A stretch of DNA of 49,806 nucleotides from Planctomycetota bacterium (GTDB lineage: Bacteria > Planctomycetota > Brocadiia > CAIUPP01): positions 1 to 49,806 of the forward strand of contig JAKJEM010000021.1 in the NCBI GenBank assembly GCA_022705425.1, given 5' to 3'. The position numbers and the translations under genes were made by a program. How positions within the stretch are numbered: position 1 is the stretch's first letter; each line of letters begins with the position of its first letter. Positions 1-8,184 of the stretch are shown here, in pieces. Below the pieces are notes generated by a model that was given only the letters and a program-made list of their open reading frames with translations, was not told the DNA's origin and ran no database searches.

Positions 1-93
1 AAACCCCTGCCGAGACCAAGGATATTAAACTACCGCCGCCAACGCAAGCGGACTACTTTTGCCACAGGCTGCTAGCGATCGGGACCGCCGGGG
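1..93. other. Window edge, no gene seen
   Basis: These 93 bases lie downstream of the minus-strand pseudopilin gene. I see no convincing coding frame, RNA gene or T-tract terminator in them. Confidence 0.5.
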
Positions 94-1341
94 CTACCGG
101 TCGAGCCCTGCCGCCTTGTCGAAGATGTTCCAGATGTCCTTGTCCGCCGGGCCGTAGTTCGCATTCGACAGGGGGGAGTAGCTGTTCGTCACCAGCCCGA
201 TGTCGGCGTAGGTGGCGTAGGTCACGTCCGGCTGCTCGCCGAAGAAGACCACCCGCTGCTCCGTGTCGGCGTACCACTCGGCGTGATGGTCGCCGTAGAG
301 GACATTATATCCCTCGCGATGGGCGTAGATGCCCGCGCCGGGGAGAGGGTCCGTCCAGCGTGTGCCGGCGGCGCCGTTGGACCCGCGCGGCCCATAGCCG
401 CCGTGGTTCAGGAAGAAGGTGTCGCTCGTGACGGAGCGGTTGCCGAGCAGGCGCGACGTTTTGAAGGTGGGCAGCCCGCGCTCCACCCGGTAGGGCAGGT
501 CCGGCTTGATGGCGGGCGTGAGGGGGCGCAGGCCGATCCCGCCGGTGGGCGACATGATGTTGGAGTGCTGTCCGCCGTTGGGCTGATTGCGGTAGGCGTA
601 GCCGCAGTAGGTCGTCAGCCCCTTGATCCACGGTGAGGAAGAGGAATAGTTGTACGCGATGTCGTTGAGGTTCCCGTAGAAGATCGCGTCGCGCGAGAAG
701 CCGCCGTGCTGGCGCTGCAACTCGCCCGTGCGCGCGGCCGCCAGCATGGCCTGCGTGAAGCCCCACGTCGGCATCTCGCACTGCCAGCCGTAGTTGTTCA
801 TGTACCATGTGTCCAGCAGGGGGGTGCGGTAGTTCGCCCCGGTTCCGTTGAGCGTGGGACAGAAGAAGGGCGCGGCATCGGGGGTGTAGCCGCACCAGAC
901 GAGGTACGAGAGCCCCCAGGGCGCCTGGTTGAACTCCCCGGCGTTGAAGCTGGCGCCGGCGGCCTTCCAACCGCGAGTGAACTGGTCCACGTAGCTGCGG
1001 AGGTAGAGGCCCACGCCGGGGATGTCGCTTGAGAGGCTCGTGCCGCGCTGGTCGTCCACCACGATGCCCCGGTTCCTGTCCGAGGAGGTGACCTCATAGG
1101 GTCCCCATACGGGTCCGCTGGGCACGTAGCCGCCGTAATCGCCGTAGTACATCTCCAATGCCCTGGCGGTTTGGCTGAGGTTGTTCAGGCAGGCGGAGCG
1201 GCGCGCCTTCTCGCGGGCGCTGGCCAGTGCCGGCAGCAGCATCGCCGCCAGGATGGCAATGATGGCGATCACGACGAGCAGTTCGATCAACGTAAAGGCG
1301 CGAACAAGACGTTCCCAGCGCACCCGGATTGCGCGCGACAT
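94..1341 (-). CDS. Prepilin-type H-X9-DG protein (pseudopilin), locus A
   Basis: A 415-residue secreted or membrane-anchored pseudopilin-like protein. Residues 1-15 are a basic leader, followed by the type IV prepilin motif F-T-L-I-E-L and a hydrophobic helix ending L-L-P-A-L-A, then the basic A-R-E-K-A-R-R segment usual in this class. The residue before the cleavage-site Phe is Ala rather than the classical Gly. Near the C terminus, [12 protein letters not shown] matches the H-X9-DG processing-associated motif except that the final Gly is His. The start has a GGAGG ribosome site just upstream. The gene is divergent from the LacI-family regulator and shares its 179-bp intergenic region. Such proteins are numerous in Planctomycetes and Lentisphaerae near glycan-degradation genes. 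Their exact role (surface fibre, secretion or glycan capture) is not established, so none is asserted here. Confidence 0.88.
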   Translation of the reverse strand: MSRAIRVRWERLVRAFTLIELLVVIAIIAILAAMLLPALASAREKARRSACLNNLSQTARALEMYYGDYGGYVPSGPVWGPYEVTSSDRNRGIVVDDQRGTSLSSDIPGVGLYLRSYVDQFTRGWKAAGASFNAGEFNQAPWGLSYLVWCGYTPDAAPFFCPTLNGTGANYRTPLLDTWYMNNYGWQCEMPTWGFTQAMLAAARTGELQRQHGGFSRDAIFYGNLNDIAYNYSSSSPWIKGLTTYCGYAYRNQPNGGQHSNIMSPTGGIGLRPLTPAIKPDLPYRVERGLPTFKTSRLLGNRSVTSDTFFLNHGGYGPRGSNGAAGTRWTDPLPGAGIYAHREGYNVLYGDHHAEWYADTEQRVVFFGEQPDVTYATYADIGLVTNSYSPLSNANYGPADKDIWNIFDKAAGLDR

Positions 1342-1398
1342 GGCAGACCTCCTCTCGGTGAGGTTGTGTACCCTAACCTGTTGCGGTGGAGTGCGCCC

Positions 1399-1426
1399 TT
1401 GACAAATGCGCCCACCGCAGTATACT
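1399..1426 (+). promoter_or_regulatory. Sigma70-type promoter of the LacI-family gene
   Basis: TTGACA (1399-1404), a 16-bp spacer and TATACT (1421-1426) form a near-consensus promoter reading toward the regulator gene at 1521. It is one of the few AT-rich patches in this G+C-rich region. Transcription would begin around 1432-1436, inside the palindromic site described separately. Confidence 0.75.
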
Positions 1427-1430
1427 GTTC

Positions 1431-1450
1431 AACGTTATGAAACGTTTTAT
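1431..1450. promoter_or_regulatory. Probable LacI-family operator
   Basis: ATGAAACGTTTTAT (1437-1450) is a 14-bp inverted repeat with one mismatch and a central CG, which is the usual form of LacI-family operators. A second AACGTT at 1431-1436 lies exactly one helical turn (10 bp) before the AACGTT at 1441-1446. The site covers the expected transcription start of the regulator gene, so autorepression and control of the divergent pseudopilin are likely. The assignment to this regulator is inference from position and symmetry. Confidence 0.65.
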
Positions 1451-1520
1451 ATACGATCACACAAAACCAAACTCCCGCAAATAATAGGCATCCCTTCCGG
1501 CAAAGTCAAGAGGCTGAAAC

Positions 1521-2582
1521 ATGGCAAGGCTGGTGGACGTGGCAAGAGGGGCGGGGGTGTCTGTGGCGGCGGCGTCGAGCGTGCTGGGCGCCGCGCCGTC
1601 CACGATCGGCGTCAGCGCCGAGACGCGCAGACGCATCCTCCGCGTCGCGGCCGACCTCGGTTACCGGCGCAATCCGCTGGCGGCCTCCTTTCGGACGGGG
1701 CGCACCTACGACATCGGCATCTGCATGGCCGATGCGCACGCGCACCTGACGCACCCCGAAGGCGCCTTTCGCTTCTGGGCCATCTGCGATGCCGCCGCGC
1801 GGTGCGGCTATCGCGTCAGCCTGGTGGGTCTCCGGGCCGACCAGCACATGGACCCGCGCCTGCTGGACGGCTGCGTGGCGATGGGGGGGCTCGGAGACGA
1901 TCTCCGCGCCGCCATGGAGCGTTTCTCCGCCGCGATTCCCGTCCTGACCCTGGGACCGCCCATTCCCAATGCAATACCGGTGCGCGAGGATGTCTCCTGG
2001 ATGGGCGAACGCGCGCGCGCAGCGCGCTATCTCTTCGGACTGGGGCATCGCGTGATCGCCGTTTCCTACCTCAAGCACGCCGGCCGTGTCGGCGAGGTGC
2101 ACGAACTCTTCCGAGCTGTGGCCCGGCAGGAAGGAATTGACGCGACGATATACGGCCTGGGGGAACTCACCCTCACGCGCGAGTACGCCAGCCTCGAGGC
2201 GCTCTGGTCGCTGAAGCCCTTCCCCACCGCTCTGTATGCGGTGGATGACGAATACGCTCGCGCGGCGATCTCGCGCTTGGCCGAGCGCGGTCTGCGCGTG
2301 CCGGAGGATTTGTCCGTCTTCAGCGGGAACACGCACTCGGAGCGCGGACCCCTGACGCCGGCACTGACCGGCCTGGACATTCACACGGAACGGATCATCG
2401 AAGAACTCATCCGCAAGTTCGTGGGCATCGTCGAGTCGCGCGAGCGTCCGAAGGAGTTGACCCTCGGCCCGGTGCGCGTGGAACTGCTCGAACGCGATTC
2501 CTGTGCGAAGGCGCCGTCGCCGCCCGCAGGCGCGTCGCGCCGGGGCGGGAAGAGGCTGAGCAGGGAAACGGAAAGGGCATGA
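1521..2582 (+). CDS. LacI-family transcriptional regulator, locus A
   Basis: A 353-residue cytoplasmic one-component regulator. Residues 4-22 form the DNA-recognition helix-turn-helix (L-V-D-V-A-R-G-A-G-V-S), residues 37-61 the hinge region (A-A-D-L-G-Y-R-R-N-P-L-A), and the rest a periplasmic-binding-protein-like sensor domain ending near residue 320, with a short basic tail. The start is the first methionine before the helix-turn-helix. The stop is one base before the next start, so the gene heads an operon with the small secreted protein and the giant PcRGLX-like protein. It probably senses a sugar released by those enzymes, and binds the palindrome at 1437-1450. The ligand cannot be read from sequence. 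The sensor domain is divergent from GalR/PurR, but the fold assignment is secure from the N terminus. Confidence 0.92.
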   Translation: MARLVDVARGAGVSVAAASSVLGAAPSTIGVSAETRRRILRVAADLGYRRNPLAASFRTGRTYDIGICMADAHAHLTHPEGAFRFWAICDAAARCGYRVSLVGLRADQHMDPRLLDGCVAMGGLGDDLRAAMERFSAAIPVLTLGPPIPNAIPVREDVSWMGERARAARYLFGLGHRVIAVSYLKHAGRVGEVHELFRAVARQEGIDATIYGLGELTLTREYASLEALWSLKPFPTALYAVDDEYARAAISRLAERGLRVPEDLSVFSGNTHSERGPLTPALTGLDIHTERIIEELIRKFVGIVESRERPKELTLGPVRVELLERDSCAKAPSPPAGASRRGGKRLSRETERA

Positions 2583-2583
2583 C

Positions 2584-3321
2584 ATGAGAGGACTACTGGC
2601 GGCGGCAGTCTGGATGGCAGCGGTCGGCGCATCGGCCTCGGGGCAGGGGGGCGGCGCGCCTCTGACGCGGAGCCTGATGTTCGACACCTGCTGCGTGCGC
2701 GAGACGCAGGACCAGGCATGGCGCATCCGCATCGTCGGCGTCTTGCCGCGCGGGCCGGGGCTCTTTGCGATGGTCTTCGATCAGGAGGGGCGGCGCGTCC
2801 TGGCGGCGGAAATCCCCTTCGGGACCCACACGGAGGCGAAGCCCTTCACGCTGACCGTTCCGGCGGACGGCGCGGCGCAGGAGTACGTCATCAAACTCGT
2901 CGGGCAGCAGGACAACTTCACCGGCATCCGTCTGCCGATCACAGACCTGCCCTTCGAGGTTTACCGGGGGCGCTACTTCGCCATCGGCTATCCCACCGCG
3001 CCGGGGCAACTTCGCCGCGTCGCTTTCAAGCTGGCCCCCGGCATGAAGTTCGCCGCGCAGGGGCACGGCGGCGGCTTCCGGATTCTGGACGACCGGGGCG
3101 AGGTCGTGGCCGACAGCGTCAAGGACGGCCCGAAGGAGCGCGGCGCGCTTTTCGAGCCGGCCCTGCAGCCGGGGGTGACGTACTGGATTGACCCGCCCGC
3201 GATCGTCTATCTCGGCACGCGCGATCCCCTCTGCTTGACCTTCGACCCGGACCGCTGGTTCGCGCCCTCGGGAAAGCTCGACATTGACAAACTGCGATGG
3301 TGGAAGGGATTGGGCCAATGA
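2584..3321 (+). CDS. Small secreted protein, stand-alone copy of the PcRGLX-like C-terminal module (locus A)
   Basis: A 245-residue protein of unknown function with a signal peptide (residues 1-20, cleavage near A-S-G-Q). The mature part looks like two beta-sandwich halves. The first half contains R-E-T-Q-D-Q-A-W, then a K-P-F-T-L-T-V strand and E-Y-V-I-K-L-V-G, and ends at D-L-P-F-E-V-Y. The second half ends with D-R-W-F-A-P followed by K-L. These landmarks recur in the same order in the protein at 28064 and in the C-terminal 180 residues of the giant proteins at 3318 and 28922. It lies one base after the LacI-family gene and overlaps the next start by four bases (ATGA), so all three are translationally coupled. 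I infer an accessory or glycan-binding role. No catalytic residues are recognised. Confidence 0.82.
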   Translation: MRGLLAAAVWMAAVGASASGQGGGAPLTRSLMFDTCCVRETQDQAWRIRIVGVLPRGPGLFAMVFDQEGRRVLAAEIPFGTHTEAKPFTLTVPADGAAQEYVIKLVGQQDNFTGIRLPITDLPFEVYRGRYFAIGYPTAPGQLRRVAFKLAPGMKFAAQGHGGGFRILDDRGEVVADSVKDGPKERGALFEPALQPGVTYWIDPPAIVYLGTRDPLCLTFDPDRWFAPSGKLDIDKLRWWKGLGQ

Positions 3322-6300
3322 AATGCCGCCACTTTGCGTTCAGGTCGCTCCTCGTGCCCGCAGCGTTCGCCCTTCTGTGCCCGGCAATGGTCTTTGCCCA
3401 GCCCGCGCCGATTCTCGAAACGCGCGCCGCTCCCTGGCAGCAGGTCTCCGCCACGCGCGTCTTCTCCGTCTTCCCCGAGCGCGAGGAGTATTCCACCCTG
3501 GACCGCGTGGGGCGGCTGGTCCTTGCCGTGGAGACCGGCGGCGGGGGCGTCAAGCTCTCCGACCTCGCGGTGGAGTGGCGTCTCGCGCGCGGCGCGGAGA
3601 CCATCGCGGAACAACGGACGCCCATCTCCGAGGGGCTGATTGACGTCAGCCTGGACCTGCGGCCCCTGACGCCGGGACGGTACGACCTGGCGGCCAGGCT
3701 GATGAAGGGCGCCGAGGTGCTGGTCGAAAAGAGCGCCTTCTTCCGCCTCAGCGAAGAGCCGCTGCCGCCGCAGCGGGGGCGCGTCCCCGTCATTCTGCCG
3801 CGCGGCGTGCCGGTGGCGGGCTGGCCCATCCAGTTCGGCGTTCCCTTCCCCAAGGGGGCGCTGTGGAGCGAGCGGAACATCCGCATGGTCCGCGCCGACG
3901 GCACGCCCGTCCCCTGCGGGGTGACGGTGCGCTCGCGCTGGGGGCATCGCCCCGAGAGCAGCGTCCGCTGGCTGGGGGTGGACTTTCAGCCCGAAGCCGC
4001 CGGCGCCTGGTGGCCGGATCGGCGCGAGGTGAAGTACTACCTCGAGTTCGGACCGGAGGTCGCGCCCGCCGCCGCTCCCAGGCCCAAGGCCGTCGAGACG
4101 CCCGATGGAATCGAGGTGGACGCCGGCGCGCTGCGCTTCCTTGTCCGTCGCCAGGGCTTCAATCTGCTGGATAACGTGCGCCTCAACGGCGCGCCGGTCC
4201 TGACCTCCACCCCCCGTCACGGGCTCTATCTCGTGGACCACGAAGGCGCCACCTATCGGGCTGCCAATGATCGCGCGGTGGCGTTGTGCATCGAGGAACA
4301 GACCGATCTGCGCGTCGTCCTCCGCGCCGAGGGATGGTACGTCAAGGACGGCTCGGCGGGGGAGACGCTCAGCCATAGCCTGCCCACCGACAAGCTGTGC
4401 AAGTTTGTCACGCGCATCGAGGCCCATGCCGGCAAGCCCTGGGTGCGCGTGCTGACGACGTGGATCTTGACCTATGATTCCTTCACCGTGCGGCTGCGCG
4501 ACGTCGGCTTCTCCCTGCCCGCTCCCGGCGTCTCACGCGCGGCCTTCGGCGTCGAAGGCGCGCCGCCGATCGTCCAGCCCGTCGGTCCGGACGGCTTGTA
4601 CCTGATTCAGCATCTCCACAACGCCTTTGCCGTGGAGAATGGCCAGGGGCAGCCGCTGGCCCGCGGGGCGCACAGCGCCGGATGGGTCGCCGCCGACACC
4701 GCGCTCGGGTGGTTGACCCTCGGGCACCGCGAGACCTGGCAGCGCTTCCCCAAGGAGTTGGAGGTGCTGCCCGACGAACTGCGCCTGCACATCTGGCCGG
4801 CGCATGGGCGTCTTCACCCCGAGATCAACGACACCGCGCGCGACCAACTCCATCGTCTCTGGTTTGCGCACCAGGGCCGCGAACTCACCCTGACCTGTCC
4901 CTGGAGGTACTACTTTGCCGCAGCAGAGTACTACGACGACCCCAGCACGAGCTCGTACAAGGCTGCCGGGCACGCCATCGCCGCCGTTCACGCCGCCGCC
5001 ATGGGGATCGGCGTCACCAGCGACTGCCTGATCCAGTTCGCCCCGGCGGGGGCGGAGGAGCGCGAAGCCCGCGTCGCCGCCGCATTCCAGAGCTATCCGC
5101 ACGCGCTGGCCGCTCCGCAATGGACCTGCGACAGCCTGGCCCTCGGCTGGCAGCATCCCTACGATCCCGAGCGCTTCGCCGGCGCCGAGGAGATCATCTC
5201 CGCCGGAATGCGCGCCTACTGGGCCACGCAGGACGCCGGCGGCATCTACGGCATGTGGCTCTACCGTCCCTGGCATCACAGCGCCTACTTCGGGAACGGC
5301 GTCTGGGACCTCTACCGCCTTTACAACGGCTCGCACCATTACGAAGCCGTAATGCCCTGGCTCTTCTACGCCCGGTCGGGCGACCCCTTCTACCTGACGC
5401 AGGGCATGGCTAATCTCCGCGAACTGACGGACATTCAGATCACCCATTACTCCGATCCCAACTACCGCCACAAGGACTACGTGAGCCACCAGCGGCGTCT
5501 GGTCGGCTCGATGCAGCACGACGACTGCATCGCCCCTTGGGGTGGCGACCACGCCATCCTGGGGCACGTGACGTGCTACAACGGCCCGATCATGGCGCAC
5601 TACCTCACCGGCGACCTGCGCGCGCGCGAGGTGCTCGTCGAGGAGTGGCAGCGCACCCTCGTGGCCGACCGCGCCAACCGCGAGTATGTCACCGCCGACC
5701 TTTCGCCCACCGTCTTCATCCAGAACCCCAGGAACAACTCCAGTTCCATCGGGGAGATACTGGACCTCTATCAACTCACCTACGACGCGCGCCTGCTGGC
5801 GCTGCTCGCGCCTCGGCTCGATATCTACCTCAGTCCGAAGTGCATGGGGGCGGACTGGGGCTATCCGCTGCACAACCTCCTCCTCTTTCACGGCAGCTCC
5901 GTCGCCCGTAAGGCTCTGCTCGACGGCGTCAAGGAGTTCGCCGCCACCGGCGGGAAGACGATCAGCCCCGAGAACCCCTGGCGGCCCCTGCACTCCCTGA
6001 TCGAGTCCTTCGCCCTGGCGGGAATCCTGCAGCCGGAGGCGTCGTACGCCCTCGATGCCTTCCACGCGAACGACCTGAACTACTGGCGGCACTGGGTCTG
6101 GCGGGTGGGGGACCTGGAACCGCGCATCCCCCTGTGCCCCTTCCCCGATACGGCCATCTACCTGCCCCGCGCCATGGGCGCGCTGGCCCGGAGCGTCCAC
6201 CGCGATACGGCCCTCGCCTTCGGCGATTTCCAGGAGATGCCCCGCATCACCGGGCGTCCCCTGCGCTGCATCGTGCGCGAGGACGCCGACCGCGAGTTCG

Positions 6301-6827
6301 CCGTCCACCTCGTCGGAAAGGTCAAGCAGCCCTTCCCCCTGCAGGTCTTCGGCCCGGACAACACCCTTCTCCTGGAGCGCCAGGTGCCGGCGGGGTGGCA
6401 GTCGCCCTTCACCGTCACCGTTCCCAAGGACGGCAAGACAGGGCAGTACGTCCTCTTCATCGGCGCGGGCCAGCCGGACGTTCTCTTTGCGCCCGTCACC
6501 GAGTTGCCGGAGGTCTATGTCACCGCCTACTGGACCGGCAACAACAACGGGCAGCGCTTCTTCACGCGTCCGACCGGGGGAACTCCGGAGATCATTCAAG
6601 TTCAGCCGCACAGGGGCGGCGGCGCCATCCTCAGCGCCGACCTCTCGCGGACGCTGGTCTCCACGGACAGCGGCGAGATCATCAAGGCCGAGATCGGACC
6701 CGAGGGCGCGTGGGTCTATAACAAGACGTGCTACATCGGTTCGCCGACGCCGCTGATCCTTTCGCGCGGGCCGGCGCGCTGGTTCGCCCCCGACGCCGAC
6801 AAACTCGATCTCCAGATGAAGAAATGA
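3318..6827 (+). CDS. Giant secreted PcRGLX/YetA-like protein (rhamnogalacturonan-lyase-related), locus A
   Basis: A 1169-residue exported protein with a signal peptide (residues 1-28, ending V-F-A-Q). The chosen ATG overlaps the upstream stop as ATGA and has a GGAAGGGA ribosome site. Residues about 30-150 form a beta-rich domain. Residues 155-230 match the N-terminal RIFT-barrel style of PcRGLX/YetA-like proteins: F-G-V-P-F-P-K-G-A-L, then V-R-A-D-G-T-P-V-P and S-V-R-W-L-G-V-D-F. A beta-sandwich follows, then a helical part (about 600-900) rich in W, H and Y (Y-R-P-W-H-H-S, W-G-G-D-H-A) like an alpha/alpha toroid. Residues about 985-1169 repeat the small neighbour protein and end R-W-F-A-P. 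The PcRGLX family founds PL26 exo-rhamnogalacturonan lyases, but lyase activity here is inference because the family is much shorter and I cannot place the catalytic residues. Confidence 0.82.
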   Translation: MKCRHFAFRSLLVPAAFALLCPAMVFAQPAPILETRAAPWQQVSATRVFSVFPEREEYSTLDRVGRLVLAVETGGGGVKLSDLAVEWRLARGAETIAEQRTPISEGLIDVSLDLRPLTPGRYDLAARLMKGAEVLVEKSAFFRLSEEPLPPQRGRVPVILPRGVPVAGWPIQFGVPFPKGALWSERNIRMVRADGTPVPCGVTVRSRWGHRPESSVRWLGVDFQPEAAGAWWPDRREVKYYLEFGPEVAPAAAPRPKAVETPDGIEVDAGALRFLVRRQGFNLLDNVRLNGAPVLTSTPRHGLYLVDHEGATYRAANDRAVALCIEEQTDLRVVLRAEGWYVKDGSAGETLSHSLPTDKLCKFVTRIEAHAGKPWVRVLTTWILTYDSFTVRLRDVGFSLPAPGVSRAAFGVEGAPPIVQPVGPDGLYLIQHLHNAFAVENGQGQPLARGAHSAGWVAADTALGWLTLGHRETWQRFPKELEVLPDELRLHIWPAHGRLHPEINDTARDQLHRLWFAHQGRELTLTCPWRYYFAAAEYYDDPSTSSYKAAGHAIAAVHAAAMGIGVTSDCLIQFAPAGAEEREARVAAAFQSYPHALAAPQWTCDSLALGWQHPYDPERFAGAEEIISAGMRAYWATQDAGGIYGMWLYRPWHHSAYFGNGVWDLYRLYNGSHHYEAVMPWLFYARSGDPFYLTQGMANLRELTDIQITHYSDPNYRHKDYVSHQRRLVGSMQHDDCIAPWGGDHAILGHVTCYNGPIMAHYLTGDLRAREVLVEEWQRTLVADRANREYVTADLSPTVFIQNPRNNSSSIGEILDLYQLTYDARLLALLAPRLDIYLSPKCMGADWGYPLHNLLLFHGSSVARKALLDGVKEFAATGGKTISPENPWRPLHSLIESFALAGILQPEASYALDAFHANDLNYWRHWVWRVGDLEPRIPLCPFPDTAIYLPRAMGALARSVHRDTALAFGDFQEMPRITGRPLRCIVREDADREFAVHLVGKVKQPFPLQVFGPDNTLLLERQVPAGWQSPFTVTVPKDGKTGQYVLFIGAGQPDVLFAPVTELPEVYVTAYWTGNNNGQRFFTRPTGGTPEIIQVQPHRGGGAILSADLSRTLVSTDSGEIIKAEIGPEGAWVYNKTCYIGSPTPLILSRGPARWFAPDADKLDLQMKK

Positions 6828-6906
6828 CGCCGCCACGCTATCATGTCCATCGTGTGCCGGCGTCCGGGCCGGCGCTTCATTCCGACGAAGGACGGGGAGA
6901 CCGCGC

Positions 6907-8118
6907 ATGATCCGCGCCGTGACATTGACCGCACAGGGATGCGACCGTTCGACGGCCTATCATCAGGCGAACAAGATCGTGCGCGCCGGGGACGCCCTCT
7001 GGGTTACCTGGCTCAGCGAGGACTATCGCTGCATCGTGGCCGAGGTCGCGCCGGACGGACGCGTGCGCGGCGAGGTCCCGGTCAGCCAGGGCTTCGACAA
7101 CCACTGCGGCGGCGCCCTCACGCGCACGCCCGACGGCGTCCTGCATTTCATGAGCGGCAGCCACCACCTCGGCTTCATCTACCGCAGCAGCGCCGCGCCG
7201 ATGCGCCCGGAGAGTTGGTCTCTGCCCCAGGGCGTGGGCGCAACGGCCACCTACCCGAGTTTCGTCCATGATCTGCAAGGCGCCCTGCACCTGGCGCATC
7301 GCCGCGCGGCGGCAGATTCGGCCACGCCGTGGGGTGTCAACTGGACGTGGAAGGTCCCCGGCGAGCCTTGGCGCAAGTCCATCGGCCTGCTGCGGATGCC
7401 CTCACCCCTCTATACCTACCCGACCAACGCCCTTGTCGCCGCCCCGGACGGCACACTGCACCTTCTGGTCGAATGGTACAAGACCTGGCCCAACAACATC
7501 TGCGAGGCGCGCAGCGTTGCGGTCAGCCATCTCGAACGCACCCCCGCCGGGGAATGGCGGCACACCGACGGACGCCCCGTCAGGCAGTACCCCGTGGTCA
7601 TCGAGGACTGCAACCTGCTCCTGGCCCGGGCCCAGGGCAACCCGCGTCCGGGGAATGTCGCCCTCCTTCCGGACGGCCGCCCCTGTTTTGCCGCATGGGA
7701 TCAGTTCACGGGGGAGACCGTCCTCGCCGTCCGCCGTCCGGACCGCACGTGGCAGATTGCCGACCTGACCGCCGGCGCCGCCGCCTGCGATCCTGGACAT
7801 CTCTTCAACAGTCACCCCCAGATCGCCGTCAACGGGCGGGGGGAAATCCTTCTCGTCGCCTCGCGCGCCCCGGCGAGGGAATGGGCTCACCCCGGCAGCC
7901 GGATCGTCCGGCTCGCGTCCGACGATACCGGGCGAATCCTTCGTTACGATTCGATTGCGCCGGGCGCTCCCGGCATTCCGGACTGGCTCCCGAACATCGA
8001 GAAGCCCGCCCCCGGCGTCTATCCCGACCGCTTCCACCTGCTCTTCCAGCGCGGCAACCGGGGCGAAGGCTGCATCAACACTGCCCGCTGCGAGGTGATG
8101 CTGGCAACGGTGGAATGA
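6907..8118 (+). CDS. BNR_4-type beta-propeller protein, possible polysaccharide lyase
   Basis: A 403-residue protein without a signal peptide, starting at an ATG with GGGGAG upstream. It shows the periodic style of BNR-4 repeat proteins: D-N-H-C-G-G-A-L with T-P-D-G-V-L-H-F-M-S-G-S-H-H near residues 65-88, followed by Y-R-S-S, A-T-Y-P-S-F and repeated D-G-x-x-H blocks. The BNR_4 family includes PL24/PL25-type ulvan lyases, with a seven-bladed propeller and histidines in the active site. The conserved histidine-rich loop fits that style, but lyase activity is inference. The absence of a signal peptide suggests it works on oligosaccharides inside the cell or periplasm after the secreted neighbour has acted. 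It lies 79 bp after the giant protein and probably belongs to the same operon. Confidence 0.72.
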   Translation: MIRAVTLTAQGCDRSTAYHQANKIVRAGDALWVTWLSEDYRCIVAEVAPDGRVRGEVPVSQGFDNHCGGALTRTPDGVLHFMSGSHHLGFIYRSSAAPMRPESWSLPQGVGATATYPSFVHDLQGALHLAHRRAAADSATPWGVNWTWKVPGEPWRKSIGLLRMPSPLYTYPTNALVAAPDGTLHLLVEWYKTWPNNICEARSVAVSHLERTPAGEWRHTDGRPVRQYPVVIEDCNLLLARAQGNPRPGNVALLPDGRPCFAAWDQFTGETVLAVRRPDRTWQIADLTAGAAACDPGHLFNSHPQIAVNGRGEILLVASRAPAREWAHPGSRIVRLASDDTGRILRYDSIAPGAPGIPDWLPNIEKPAPGVYPDRFHLLFQRGNRGEGCINTARCEVMLATVE

Positions 8119-8184
8119 CCACGCCCATCATGCGCGGTCTCCCGCCACAAGGATGACAACAGGCGACAACGGCTCAACCAAGAC

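Noticed and set aside
6840..6906. GCCGGC inverted repeats between the locus A giant protein and the BNR_4 gene as a terminator
   Set aside because: Six-base arms of a simple G+C palindrome without a T tract; not distinguishable from background in this composition.
4533..6908. A 791-codon minus-strand frame opposite the locus A giant protein gene
   Set aside because: A shadow of the plus-strand gene in a mirrored frame; the product is rich in Gly, Val, Arg and Asp without structure.
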